A DNA stretch of 64,000 nucleotides, taken from Alphaproteobacteria bacterium. GTDB taxonomy: Bacteria; Pseudomonadota; Alphaproteobacteria; Rhodospirillales; Rhodospirillaceae. Positions 30,793 through 38,836 of the stretch are shown here, piece by piece. Each line of letters begins with the position of its first letter. Position 1 is the first letter of the stretch. The notes beneath the pieces were generated by a model. That model was not told the DNA's origin. It ran no database searches and worked only from the letters and a program-made list of their open reading frames with translations. Position numbers and translations under genes: made by a program. The stretch spans positions 124,001-188,000 of the forward strand of contig QJZR01000002.1 in assembly GCA_003246625.1 (NCBI GenBank), in the 5' to 3' direction.

Positions 30793-30818
30793 GGGGGGAG
30801 GATCTTGGTCCTCCCCCC
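30793..30818. terminator. Terminator hairpin between clpB and the AHSA1 gene
   Basis: GGGGGGAGGA, loop TCTTGG, TCCTCCCCCC: a 10-bp stem 6 bp after the clpB stop and between convergent genes. On the minus strand it is followed by TTTCTTC, so it suits the AHSA1 gene at least as well. Confidence 0.75.
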
Positions 30819-30835
30819 CCCTTCGTATCGGCCGC

Positions 30836-31324
30836 CTAAAGAACCGGCGCGGGCGGCCGCTCGATGGTCGCGGCATAGCGTTTCAGCCGCGTCAGGCAGG
30901 ACTTCCAGGCGTGGTAATGCCGGGCGATGGTGTCGCGCACGGCCTCCGACGGCGGCGCGGGCCAGTCCTTGTGGATGATGGTGAGTTCGGTGCCGTTACC
31001 CATCTGCCGCAGACCCAGGTGGACATAGGTTTCGTAGCCCCAGGCTTCCTCGGTCCAGGTGAGTTCCAGCAGGTACGGCGCGGCGACCTGGGTCACCGTG
31101 CCGAAGGCGCGGGTCTGCCGCCCGTCGTGGGCGGTCCACAGTTCCTCGAACGCGCCGCGGGGGCGAAGCTCGATCGACACGTAGTCGCCCCACCACTGCG
31201 CGATGTGCTGACGGTTGGTGAGAAGCGTCCAGGTGGTCTTGATCGGCAGCGGGATGACGTCGGCAAGAGCCAGTACGCCGGTTTCGGTGTTGATGGTGAC
31301 GCCGCCGGTCTTGGTGTCGGCCAT
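30836..31324 (-). CDS. AHSA1/SRPBCC domain protein
   Basis: 162 residues of the START-like SRPBCC fold, Aha1 C-terminal type. Seen: PLPIKTTWTLLTNRQHIAQWW at the usual first helix, FEELWTAHDGR and LLELTWTEE, followed by a C-terminal helix ARHYHAWKSCLTRLK. Such proteins bind hydrophobic ligands; the ligand is unknown. GGGAGGGA lies ahead of ATG 31324. It stands alone, convergent with clpB. Confidence 0.85.
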   Translation of the reverse strand: MADTKTGGVTINTETGVLALADVIPLPIKTTWTLLTNRQHIAQWWGDYVSIELRPRGAFEELWTAHDGRQTRAFGTVTQVAAPYLLELTWTEEAWGYETYVHLGLRQMGNGTELTIIHKDWPAPPSEAVRDTIARHYHAWKSCLTRLKRYAATIERPPAPVL

Positions 31325-31491
31325 GGTTCCCTCCCTGCGCTGCGGACGAATGGCGAGGCGGACCTGTCGGGCGGTTCGGGGACATGACAACCGGGCATGC
31401 CGCCTGGGATTTCGTCCTGGTATGGGTTCGGATGGACGCCGAAACCGCCGACTCCCATTCTATCCCTTTCCGGCATTCCGCCCAAGCGCGA

Positions 31492-31512
31492 ACGGCCCCG
31501 CGAAGGGGCCGT
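31492..31512. terminator. Hairpin after the M23 peptidase gene
   Basis: ACGGCCCC, loop GCGAA, GGGGCCGT. It lies 22 bp beyond the stop of the minus-strand peptidase gene. No T run on that side. Confidence 0.4.
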
Positions 31513-31534
31513 CGTCGTCGCGCGGAAGGAAGGA

Positions 31535-32980
31535 TCAGCGGGTTTTCGCGGGCCCAGCGGCGGGAATCTCGGCGACCCGGTGGTTGCCGGAGAGGGAGGC
31601 ATAGGAACGGATCATGCCGTCGCGCAGTTTGCCGAACTGGCGCAGTTCCTCGCCCGCCAGCTTGCGGCCCGAAGGCATCTTGATCTTCAGCGGGTTCATC
31701 TGCTGGCCGGAAACCAGGACCTCGTAATGGAGGTGCGGGCCGGTGGTGCGGCCGGTGTTGCCGGAATAGGCGACGATCTGGCCCTGGCGGACCCGGCTGC
31801 CCGCGTGGATGCCCCGCGCATAGCCGGACAGGTGGCCATAGGCGGTGGCGTGGGTGCCGGTGTGGCGGATGCGCAGATAGTTGCCGTAGCTGCTCCACGG
31901 ACCGGCTTTTTCCACCGTGCCGTCGCCCGCGGCGTAAACCGGGGTGCCGATCGGGGTGGCGAAGTCCACGCCCTTGTGCATCTTCGAAAAGCCGAGAACC
32001 GGGTGGTTGCGCATCCCGAAGCCCGAGGAAATCCGCGCGCCGTCCACCGGCGTGCGCAGCAGGGCCTTGCGGACGCTCTGTCCCTTTTCGTTGTAGTAGT
32101 CGACCAGGCCGGTGCGGTCCTCGAAACGATAGAGGCGCAGGGTGACGCCGGACAGGGTCAGCGCCGCGTAGTCGATTTCGCCGACGCCGACCAGGGTGCC
32201 GTCGGGCAGGCTGTGGTGGTCCACCATCACCTCGAAGGAGTCGCCCTGACGGATGTCGCGCTGGAAATCGACGTCATAGGAGAACAGGCGGATCAACTGC
32301 TGCAAGGCGGCGGGCGGCATGCCGGTCTTTTCCCCGGCGGCGAACAGGCTGGACTGGATGGTGCCGGCGAAGACCATCGGTTCGACGGTGATCGGGTCGT
32401 GTTCCTCGTCGGCGGCGAACTTGCCCCCGTCCTGGCGCGCGGCGATGCTGCGGCGGCCGGGTTCGGCCTCGATCATCAGGCGGGAAAGGCTGATCACGCC
32501 GGTCTCGTCGGCGGTGACGGTCAGGGCCACGGCCTGCCCCGGGGTCAGGCGGCGCGGATCGAACACCCGCTTCAGCGCGGCGATGGCGTCCTGCGCGTCC
32601 TGGCGCGGAATTTCGTTGCGGTCGAGAATCTGGCCCAGGGTGTCGCCGGGCATCACCGTGGCGGTGAGTTCGCGCTCGCGCGGCTCGGCGGGGCCGGTTT
32701 CGATCGCGGCGGCGGACGAGGGGGCGCGGCCGGGCGCGGGAAGGAATTCGTTGCCGCCGTACAGGAAGGCGCGGGGGCCGTAGGCGGCGCTTTCGCCGGG
32801 ATCGAAGGGGGCGTCGGAGAGGGCCGCGACGGCGGCATCCCTGGGCGCGACCTTCGCGTCGGAGGGGCCGGTGCTCAGCGCCGAGGCCAAGGCCAGGGCG
32901 GAAGCGCCGACGACGAAGCCCATGGCCAGCATATGCCTGGGCGCGATCCGCTTCGGTGCGGGTTGACTTTGATCCTGCAT
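31535..32980 (-). CDS. M23 family metallopeptidase (LytM-type, envelope)
   Basis: 481 residues. An N-terminal membrane anchor at about 17-37 is followed by a LysM/opacity-like region (VMPGDTLGQILDRNEI). The C-terminal LytM domain has the complete zinc site: His335 and Asp339 in MHKGVDF, and His416 and His418 in PHLHYE. It should cleave peptidoglycan cross-links, or regulate such cleavage. ATG 32980 is preceded by GGGGGACC. Monocistronic. Confidence 0.93.
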   Translation of the reverse strand: MQDQSQPAPKRIAPRHMLAMGFVVGASALALASALSTGPSDAKVAPRDAAVAALSDAPFDPGESAAYGPRAFLYGGNEFLPAPGRAPSSAAAIETGPAEPRERELTATVMPGDTLGQILDRNEIPRQDAQDAIAALKRVFDPRRLTPGQAVALTVTADETGVISLSRLMIEAEPGRRSIAARQDGGKFAADEEHDPITVEPMVFAGTIQSSLFAAGEKTGMPPAALQQLIRLFSYDVDFQRDIRQGDSFEVMVDHHSLPDGTLVGVGEIDYAALTLSGVTLRLYRFEDRTGLVDYYNEKGQSVRKALLRTPVDGARISSGFGMRNHPVLGFSKMHKGVDFATPIGTPVYAAGDGTVEKAGPWSSYGNYLRIRHTGTHATAYGHLSGYARGIHAGSRVRQGQIVAYSGNTGRTTGPHLHYEVLVSGQQMNPLKIKMPSGRKLAGEELRQFGKLRDGMIRSYASLSGNHRVAEIPAAGPAKTR

Positions 32981-33231
32981 CGGTCCCCCAGATGCCTTCC
33001 GGCGTTTTGCCGGAGGAAGGCTTCACCCTCAATACCCCAAGCCGTAGTGGCCGGGAAGAAAAAATGGACTAGGTGTGCCCTCTCAGCAACAGTTCTGCCC
33101 ACAATGAGCCGCGCGGGGACGCAAGTCAAGAAATAAGGCCCTTTGATTCCATGGGGATGAGGGAGAGTCTTCGAGTCAAGAGTGCGAGAAACACGGCATC
33201 CGCTTGTCAACCCCCGGTCGTGTCTCGCGAA

Positions 33232-33266
33232 ATTCGCCCCCGGCGGCCAAACCGCCGGGGGCGAAT
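33232..33266 (-). terminator. Strong hairpin after the SDR gene
   Basis: ATTCGCCCCCGGCGG (33232-33246), loop CCAAA, CCGCCGGGGGCGAAT (33252-33266): a perfect 15-bp stem 5 bp beyond the SDR stop. On the minus strand only a short TTTCG follows. Confidence 0.7.
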
Positions 33267-33271
33267 CGCCG

Positions 33272-34060
33272 TCAGATCGACTGGATCAGGCCGCCGTCGA
33301 TGCGGATGACGCTGCCGGTGACGTAGGCGGCGGGCGCGCTGACCAGGAAGGCGCAGACCGCGGCGAACTCCTCGACCGTGCCATAGCGCTTCATCGGGAT
33401 GGTGGCGGCGGACTTGGCGCGCGCTTCCTCCACCGAGGTGCCGGTACGGGTGGCGGCGGCCTGGTCCAGTTCGGCGACGCGTTCGGTGCCGATGCGGCCG
33501 GGAAGCACGACGTTGGCGGTGACGCCGTCGGCCGCCACCTCGCCCGCCAGGGTCTTGGAAAAGGCGACCAGCGAGGCGCGCAGGGTGTTGGACATGGCCA
33601 GGGTGGGGATCGGCTGCACCACGCCGCTGGAGGCGATGGTCAGCACGCGGCCCCAGCGCTTTTCGCGCATCGCCGGAACCGTGGCGTCGATCATGCGGAT
33701 CAACCCCAGGACCATGCTGTCGAAATGCTTGCGCCAGGCCTCGGGGGCGACGCCCAGGGCGCCGCTGGGCGGCGGGCCGCCCGCGTTGGCGATCAGGATG
33801 TCGACGCCGCCCAGGGTGGCGACGGTGTCGATCAGCCCCTGCACCGAGGCCGCGTCGGCCAGGTCCAGGCCGACCGCGGTGGCGGGCACGCCGTGCTCGT
33901 GGGTGTGGCGGGCGGCGTCCTGCGCCAGGCGTTCGGCGTTGCGCGCCGCCAGGATCAGGCCGCATCCTTCCGCCGCCAGGGCCGCCGCGATGCCGCGTCC
34001 CAGCCCGCGCGACGCCCCCATCACCAGTGCGCGTTTGCCTTTCAGACCTAATTCCATCAT
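33272..34060 (-). CDS. Short-chain dehydrogenase-like protein lacking the catalytic Tyr and Lys
   Basis: 262 residues with a clear SDR Rossmann fold: VMGASRGLGRG for NAD(P), DLAD, and IANAGG. At the active site IASSGVV keeps a serine, but the segment that should read YxxxK reads SNTLR, so Tyr becomes Ser and Lys becomes Arg. The C-terminal RIDGGLIQSI is normal. A recognised SDR subgroup resembling beta-ketoacyl-ACP reductase lacks the tetrad in the same way; catalysis is doubtful or altered. Divergent from upp, separated by 74 bp. Confidence 0.85.
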   Translation of the reverse strand: MMELGLKGKRALVMGASRGLGRGIAAALAAEGCGLILAARNAERLAQDAARHTHEHGVPATAVGLDLADAASVQGLIDTVATLGGVDILIANAGGPPPSGALGVAPEAWRKHFDSMVLGLIRMIDATVPAMREKRWGRVLTIASSGVVQPIPTLAMSNTLRASLVAFSKTLAGEVAADGVTANVVLPGRIGTERVAELDQAAATRTGTSVEEARAKSAATIPMKRYGTVEEFAAVCAFLVSAPAAYVTGSVIRIDGGLIQSI

Positions 34061-34134
34061 CGTGCTCCTGACTTCGGGTTTCAGGTGCGTCCCCGGGAGG
34101 GACGCGGTTTCGATCTTGGGAAGGGAAAACGTTC

Positions 34135-34785
34135 ATGGCCGATGCATCTCGGTTTCCGTCGTTGATCGTAGTGGATCATCCGCTGATCCGCCACAAGCTC
34201 ACCTTGATGCGCCGCACCGACACGCCGACGCCCCTGTTCCGCTCCCTGATGAAGGACATCGGCAGCCTGCTGACCCTGGAGGCCAGCCGTACCCTGCCGG
34301 TGAACCCCGTGGATATCGTGACGCCGATCTGCCCGGCCAAGGGGTGGGCGATGACCATGCCGCCGCTGGTGGTGCCGATTCTGCGCGCCGGGATGGGCAT
34401 GGCCGAGGGGGTGCTGGCGGTGATGAACGAGGCCGAGGTCGGCTTCGTCGGCGTCTACCGCGACGAAGTCACCCTGGAACCGGTGGAATACCTGGTGAAG
34501 TTGCCGCCGCGCCTGACGGAGCGTTCGGTGGTGATGGTCGACCCGATGCTCGCCACCGGGCATTCCTCGGCGCACGCGGTGAAGGTTCTGGTCCGCGCCG
34601 GGGTGCGGCCCGAGGCGATCACCTTCATGTGCCTGGTCGCCGCCCCCGAGGGGGTGCAGGCGCTGGCGGAAGCCTTCCCCCAGGTGCGGGTCGTCACCGC
34701 CGCCCTCGACGAGCGGCTGAACGAGCGTGCCTATATCGTCCCCGGCCTGGGCGACGCGGGGGATCGCCTTTACGGCACGGTCTAG
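34135..34785 (+). CDS. upp: Uracil phosphoribosyltransferase
   Basis: Salvages uracil to UMP with PRPP. 216 residues with HPLIRHKLTLMR at the N-terminus, VPILRAGMGMAEG, the PRPP loop MVDPMLATGHSSAHA and the uracil-binding YIVPGLGDAGDRLYGT. ATG 34135 follows AAGGGAAAAC. Confidence 0.97.
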   Translation: MADASRFPSLIVVDHPLIRHKLTLMRRTDTPTPLFRSLMKDIGSLLTLEASRTLPVNPVDIVTPICPAKGWAMTMPPLVVPILRAGMGMAEGVLAVMNEAEVGFVGVYRDEVTLEPVEYLVKLPPRLTERSVVMVDPMLATGHSSAHAVKVLVRAGVRPEAITFMCLVAAPEGVQALAEAFPQVRVVTAALDERLNERAYIVPGLGDAGDRLYGTV

Positions 34786-34828
34786 GGCCTTTTTCCCGCA
34801 AGCGTTGACAGGTGGCGCGCGCGGGCTC

Positions 34829-34852
34829 CACACTTAAAAGTGAGAAAGTGTG
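34829..34852. promoter_or_regulatory. Nested inverted repeat upstream of an unknown gene
   Basis: CACACTT (34829-34835) and AAGTGTG (34846-34852) form an outer repeat; inside the same stretch CACTT-AA-AAGTG forms a second one. A TTGACA box lies at 34805-34810. This looks like an operator for the gene starting at 34951. No regulator can be named. Confidence 0.4.
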
Positions 34853-34950
34853 TTGAGTGACCTCGTGGGGCGCGATTTTCCCCGCGACGGTCCGGCGTGC
34901 CGTGGACAACGGCGGAAAGCCTGGGGTTTCCAGGCGGAGAAGGACCCGCG

Positions 34951-35358
34951 ATGAGTGCGACGCAACGCGTCACATCCTCGACATTCGGACCGTCCGCGAC
35001 GACTCGGGTCGCGGGCGCCGGACGCAATGTCGCCGTGGTTTCCTTCCAGAAGGTCGACGACCTGGGCGGTTCCAATGCGATGGGACCGCAGGAACAGTCG
35101 GTCCGCTATGACGACGGCTACCGGCCGCCGGCGGAGGGGGAGAAGCGCGACGAGGGACGCAAGCGCCTGCTGCCCGACTTCTCCAGCTATGCCCAGATCA
35201 ATTACCTCGACGAGATTCTTTCCTATAGCGATTGGGCCGAACCCGCCGCCCTGTTGCCGGAAGAGGTGATGCGCGGCGTCGGCCGCTACGAATCCAACAT
35301 GCGGGTGATCGCCGGCATCAACGCCGTCGGCGGCGAGACCCTCGACCGCCTGTTCTGA
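34951..35358 (+). CDS. Hypothetical protein, no family recognised
   Basis: 135 residues, soluble, no signal peptide. The first half is Ser/Thr/Gly-rich and probably disordered; residues about 65-95 are charged (PPAEGEKRDEGRKRLLPDF). The C-terminal third looks folded, with YAQINYLDEILSYSDWAEP and YESNMRVIAGI, ending GETLDRLF. ATG 34951 has GGAGAAGGA upstream, which makes it a believable gene. It lies between upp and a Panacea-domain gene on the same strand. No function can be given. Confidence 0.7.
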   Translation: MSATQRVTSSTFGPSATTRVAGAGRNVAVVSFQKVDDLGGSNAMGPQEQSVRYDDGYRPPAEGEKRDEGRKRLLPDFSSYAQINYLDEILSYSDWAEPAALLPEEVMRGVGRYESNMRVIAGINAVGGETLDRLF

Positions 35359-35474
35359 TCCTTCCTTCCCCGGACTTCGCCGAAGGGGCTTGGCTTCCCC
35401 CCCGCGCTTTGCGCATGATGGGGCGGCACGGTCGCGTGCCGTGCCCGTCTTGCCGCCGTACCGGAGTTCTTGTC

Positions 35475-36035
35475 ATGTCGCGGACCGCCGTACCCTCCAC
35501 CTTCGACGTGGTCATCTGGTTGAACGACCGCGCCCTGAACGACGGCGAATACCTGCAACCGGCGAAACTGCACCGCCTGCTGTTCCTGGCGCAGGCCTAT
35601 TACGGCGCGGCCTTCGCCGGGGCGAAGCTGGCCCCCGCCACCTTCGTCGCCGAGGAAAGCGGCCCGGTCGAGCCCGACGTCTGGCGAGTCTATTCCAGCG
35701 GCCGCCCGTATATCGAGAACGTTCCCCTGCCCGAACGGGTGGAGCAGTTCCTGGACAGCGTCTGGCGGCGATTCGGCTCGTATTCCGCCGATTATCTGGG
35801 CGACATGCTGCGCGGCCAGCCGCCGTTTTGCGACGCCTTTACCAGGGGGACGCGAAGCGAGATCGCCTTCGCCGAGATGGTCGCCTTCTATGGCCGCCCG
35901 CGCCCGCAGGAGGGGAAAACCGCCGCCGTCCCCGCGGCGGACGAGGTGCTGCGCCCGCGCACCCTGGTCACCGCCGAGGGTAAGGCGGTCAACGTGCGCC
36001 GCTGGGCGCCGAAGGGCGGAACGAAGAAACCCTGA
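35475..36035 (+). CDS. Panacea domain (DUF4065, SocA-like) protein
   Basis: 186 residues. The core follows the Panacea pattern: a first helix VVIWLNDRAL, then LQPAKLHRLLFLAQAYY, FVAEESGPVEPDVW and GRPYIENV. In Caulobacter the relative SocA is an antitoxin that hands the toxin SocB to ClpXP, and Panacea proteins are often antitoxins. No obvious toxin is adjacent; the 135-residue unknown gene upstream is the only same-strand neighbour. The C-terminus is basic. ATG 35475 follows CCGGAG. Confidence 0.8.
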   Translation: MSRTAVPSTFDVVIWLNDRALNDGEYLQPAKLHRLLFLAQAYYGAAFAGAKLAPATFVAEESGPVEPDVWRVYSSGRPYIENVPLPERVEQFLDSVWRRFGSYSADYLGDMLRGQPPFCDAFTRGTRSEIAFAEMVAFYGRPRPQEGKTAAVPAADEVLRPRTLVTAEGKAVNVRRWAPKGGTKKP

Positions 36036-36233
36036 AGCGGAGCCTCGGGAAAAGTCTTCCTCCCCACCCTCGCACGGGGGCACGCACGGCGCATTTTTCC
36101 GAAACAGTCTTTCCCCGCCACGGGGCTTCGTGCATACTGCCAAACCAAGGCGCTTGGGCGCGCATCCTAGGTTTTCACGGGGGGTGCGGGGGCGTACGTC
36201 CTCCCGGAAATGGGGCATTAAGACGTCAAGGGT
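36036..36233 (+). promoter_or_regulatory. 198-bp leader before the Na+/H+ antiporter with several short hairpins
   Basis: Contains CCCCG-CCA-CGGGG (36113-36125), CCAAG-GCG-CTTGG (36145-36157) and a GGGGG/CCTCCC pair around 36188-36208. The hairpins follow each other in the direction of the antiporter gene. A structured 5' leader is possible; no known riboswitch consensus was matched by eye. Confidence 0.3.
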
Positions 36234-37670
36234 ATGAGACACAATTCGTCATTCCTTCTGGCCCTCGTCATCGGGATGCTGTGTTGGGGCTTCCCGGAGG
36301 CTGCGTTTGCCTCCATCCACGGGGCCCCGCATCTCGACGGCGCGTCGCTGGGACTGCCGTGGGTGGTGCCGTTCTGCGCGATGCTGCTGTCCATCGCGCT
36401 GTTCCCGCTGATCCTGCCGCATTTCTGGCATCTTAATTTCGGCAAGGTGGCGCTGTTCTGGGCGCTGTGCTTCCTGGTGCCCGCCTATTTCGAATTCGGC
36501 TACTCGGTGGTCCTGTTCGAGGTTTTGCACGTCGTCCTTCTGGACTACCTGCCCTTCGTCATCCTGCTGTTCTCGTTGTTCACCGTCGCGGGCGGCGTGC
36601 GTCTGACCGGTTCGCTGCACGGCTCGCCCATGCTCAACACCGCGATGCTGACCATCGGCACCCTGCTGGCCAGTTGGATGGGCACCACCGGCGCCGCGAT
36701 GCTGCTGATCCGGCCGCTGATTCGCGCCAACGAGCACCGGGAACACAAGGTCCACATCATCGTCTTCTTCATCTTCCTCGTCGCCAACATCGGCGGTTCC
36801 CTGTCGCCCCTGGGCGACCCGCCCCTGTTCCTCGGCTTCCTGAAGGGGGTGTCGTTCTTCTGGACCACCCAGCACCTGTTCCTTCCCCTCTGCGTCGCCA
36901 GCGGTTTGTTGCTGACGGTGTTCTTCGCCCTCGACACCTGGTTCTACCGCCACGAGGGACACGAGGCGCCGACCGACGAGCCCGAGGAGAAAATCGGCAT
37001 CGAGGGCAAGGTCAACATCCTGCTCTTGGGCGGCGTGGTGCTGTCGGTTCTGGGCAGCGGCCTGTGGCCGCACGAGTACCGCTTCGCGATCAGCGTCTAT
37101 CACGTGCCGGTCGAGATTCAGAACGTCACCCGCGACGTGCTGCTGCTCTTCCTTGCCTATCTGTCGTGGAAGCTGACCAGCCGGGAAAGCCGCAAGGCCA
37201 ATGCCTTCAACTGGTTCCCGATCATCGAGGTGGGCAAGCTGTTCGGCGGCATCTTCATGACCATCATTCCCGCCATCGCCATTCTCAAGGCCGGTGCCGC
37301 CGGGGTGCTGTCGCCGGTGGTGCACGCGGTCAGCGACGCGGCGGGCGAGCCGATCAACTATATGTATTTCCTGCTCACCGGCCTGCTGTCGTCGTTCCTC
37401 GACAACGCGCCGACCTATCTGGTCTTCTTCAACACCGCGGGCGGCGACGCCCACGTGCTGATGAGCGAGGTCGCAACCCTGATGGCGATTTCCTGCGGCG
37501 CCGTGTTCATGGGGGCCAACACCTATGTCGGCAACGCCCCCAACTTCATGGTCAAGGCGATCGCCGAGGAACGCGGCGTGAAGATGCCCAGCTTCTTCGC
37601 CTACATGTTCTGGTCGGCCTGCATCCTGGGGCCGCTTTACGCGCTGCTGGTCTTCCTGTTCTTCCTGTAG
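36234..37670 (+). CDS. Na+/H+ antiporter, NhaD/citrate-transporter-like
   Basis: 478 residues, about 12 membrane segments after a possible signal sequence (LALVIGMLCWGF ... AFA). Conserved pieces of the ion-transporter superfamily are present: GTTGAAMLLIRP, NIGGSLSPLGDPPLFLGF and FLDNAPTYLVFF, with GANTYVGNAPNFMVKAIAE close to the end. This fits NhaD-type sodium/proton exchange; citrate-type transport is the alternative. It ends at a strong bidirectional terminator. Confidence 0.88.
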   Translation: MRHNSSFLLALVIGMLCWGFPEAAFASIHGAPHLDGASLGLPWVVPFCAMLLSIALFPLILPHFWHLNFGKVALFWALCFLVPAYFEFGYSVVLFEVLHVVLLDYLPFVILLFSLFTVAGGVRLTGSLHGSPMLNTAMLTIGTLLASWMGTTGAAMLLIRPLIRANEHREHKVHIIVFFIFLVANIGGSLSPLGDPPLFLGFLKGVSFFWTTQHLFLPLCVASGLLLTVFFALDTWFYRHEGHEAPTDEPEEKIGIEGKVNILLLGGVVLSVLGSGLWPHEYRFAISVYHVPVEIQNVTRDVLLLFLAYLSWKLTSRESRKANAFNWFPIIEVGKLFGGIFMTIIPAIAILKAGAAGVLSPVVHAVSDAAGEPINYMYFLLTGLLSSFLDNAPTYLVFFNTAGGDAHVLMSEVATLMAISCGAVFMGANTYVGNAPNFMVKAIAEERGVKMPSFFAYMFWSACILGPLYALLVFLFFL

Positions 37671-37690
37671 GAAGGCCCGGCCTTCCCACG

Positions 37691-37720
37691 AAAAAAGCCC
37701 CCGTCGCCGGGGGCTTTTTT
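37691..37720. terminator. Bidirectional rho-independent terminator
   Basis: AAAAAAGCCCCCG, loop TCGC, CGGGGGCTTTTTT: a perfect 13-bp stem with T runs on both strands, between the convergent antiporter and universal stress genes. Confidence 0.97.
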
Positions 37721-37739
37721 CATGGGAAGGAACGGATGC

Positions 37740-38567
37740 TCAGTGCGCCATCAGAATCGGAATGTTGGCGTTGGTCAGCAGGCGGCGGGTGCCGCCGCCC
37801 AGCACCAGTTCGCGCAGGCGGGAGTTGCCGGAGCCGCCCATCACGATCATGTCGGCGCGGGACTCGCGGGCGTATTCGAGAACCCGGCCCTCGGCCGCGC
37901 GCGCGCCGTGCTGCGGGGCGCGGACCGCCGGTTCAATGCCGTGCAGGCGCAGGCTGTCGGCGATGCGTTCCAGGGAGTGCGCGGCCTCGCGGCCGCCCTC
38001 GCGCGAGACCAGGGTCACCGACTCCGCCTGTTGCAGGAAGGGAATGGAGGAACGCACCGCGCGCGAGCATTCCACGGTTTCCTTCCAGGCGACCAGGATG
38101 CGGCGGCCCAGGACCATGCGCTTCTGGCCGTGCGGCAGCACGATCACCGGGCAGCTGCCGACCATCGCCAACTGGTCGGGAAGCTCGGCGAAGAGCATTT
38201 CCTCAAGATTCTGTGGGTCGCTTTGGCTGACGATGGCGAGGTCGTGGTAGTGCGACATCTGCGAGAGCACCTTGATGTGCTCGCCCTCCACCCGAGTCCA
38301 TTCGTAACGGATGTCGTGCAGCTTGCACCACTGGCGGAACTCTTCCTCCACCGTCTTGGATTTTTCCGCGGCGATGTCCTCGACTTCGTTGGTGTAGGCG
38401 ACGGACACGGTGCGGCCGTCCATTCCGGTGGGCGTGCGCACCGGACTGGTGATGAAGACGACGCTCAGTACCGCGTTGTGCCGACAGGCAAGGTTATAGG
38501 CAACGCGAAGGCGAGTCATATATTCCTCGTCATTGGCAAGATGAACGAGGATGGATTTGATGCTCAT
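37740..38567 (-). CDS. Universal stress protein with two tandem UspA domains
   Basis: 275 residues. Domain 1 starts SIKSILVHLANDEEY; domain 2 starts RRILVAWKETVECSRAV and ends with the ATP-binding pattern MGGSGNSRLRELVLGGGTRRLL. Tandem Usp proteins bind ATP and help survival under stress. It ends at the shared terminator with the antiporter gene. Monocistronic. Confidence 0.92.
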   Translation of the reverse strand: MSIKSILVHLANDEEYMTRLRVAYNLACRHNAVLSVVFITSPVRTPTGMDGRTVSVAYTNEVEDIAAEKSKTVEEEFRQWCKLHDIRYEWTRVEGEHIKVLSQMSHYHDLAIVSQSDPQNLEEMLFAELPDQLAMVGSCPVIVLPHGQKRMVLGRRILVAWKETVECSRAVRSSIPFLQQAESVTLVSREGGREAAHSLERIADSLRLHGIEPAVRAPQHGARAAEGRVLEYARESRADMIVMGGSGNSRLRELVLGGGTRRLLTNANIPILMAH

Positions 38568-38782
38568 GCCAAGGCGTTCCCTGCTTTGGCCCCTTGACCC
38601 GGGGATATCCGGGGGCGGGGACGCTAGTCCGGCGGAGCGGGAAAGTCAATACCAACCGCTCGCGGCCGAACGGAAAAAAACCACCAGCGGTACACGACGA
38701 CGCGCGCCGTCCGGTATGGACAAGGCGCGAAAACAACCCTGATTTCAGGGTAACTTTCGGCGTGGCTTGATGCAATACCGGC

Positions 38783-38814
38783 GTGCAAAAAACACCCCGC
38801 CAAAAATGGCGGGG
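38783..38814 (-). terminator. Terminator of the thiamine-precursor transport operon
   Basis: CCCCGCCA (38795-38802), loop AAAA, TGGCGGGG (38807-38814). Read on the minus strand it is followed by TGTTTTTTG. It lies 22 bp past the stop of the binding-protein gene. Confidence 0.9.
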
Positions 38815-38836
38815 CGGTATTCGTTTTTTCGCCGGA

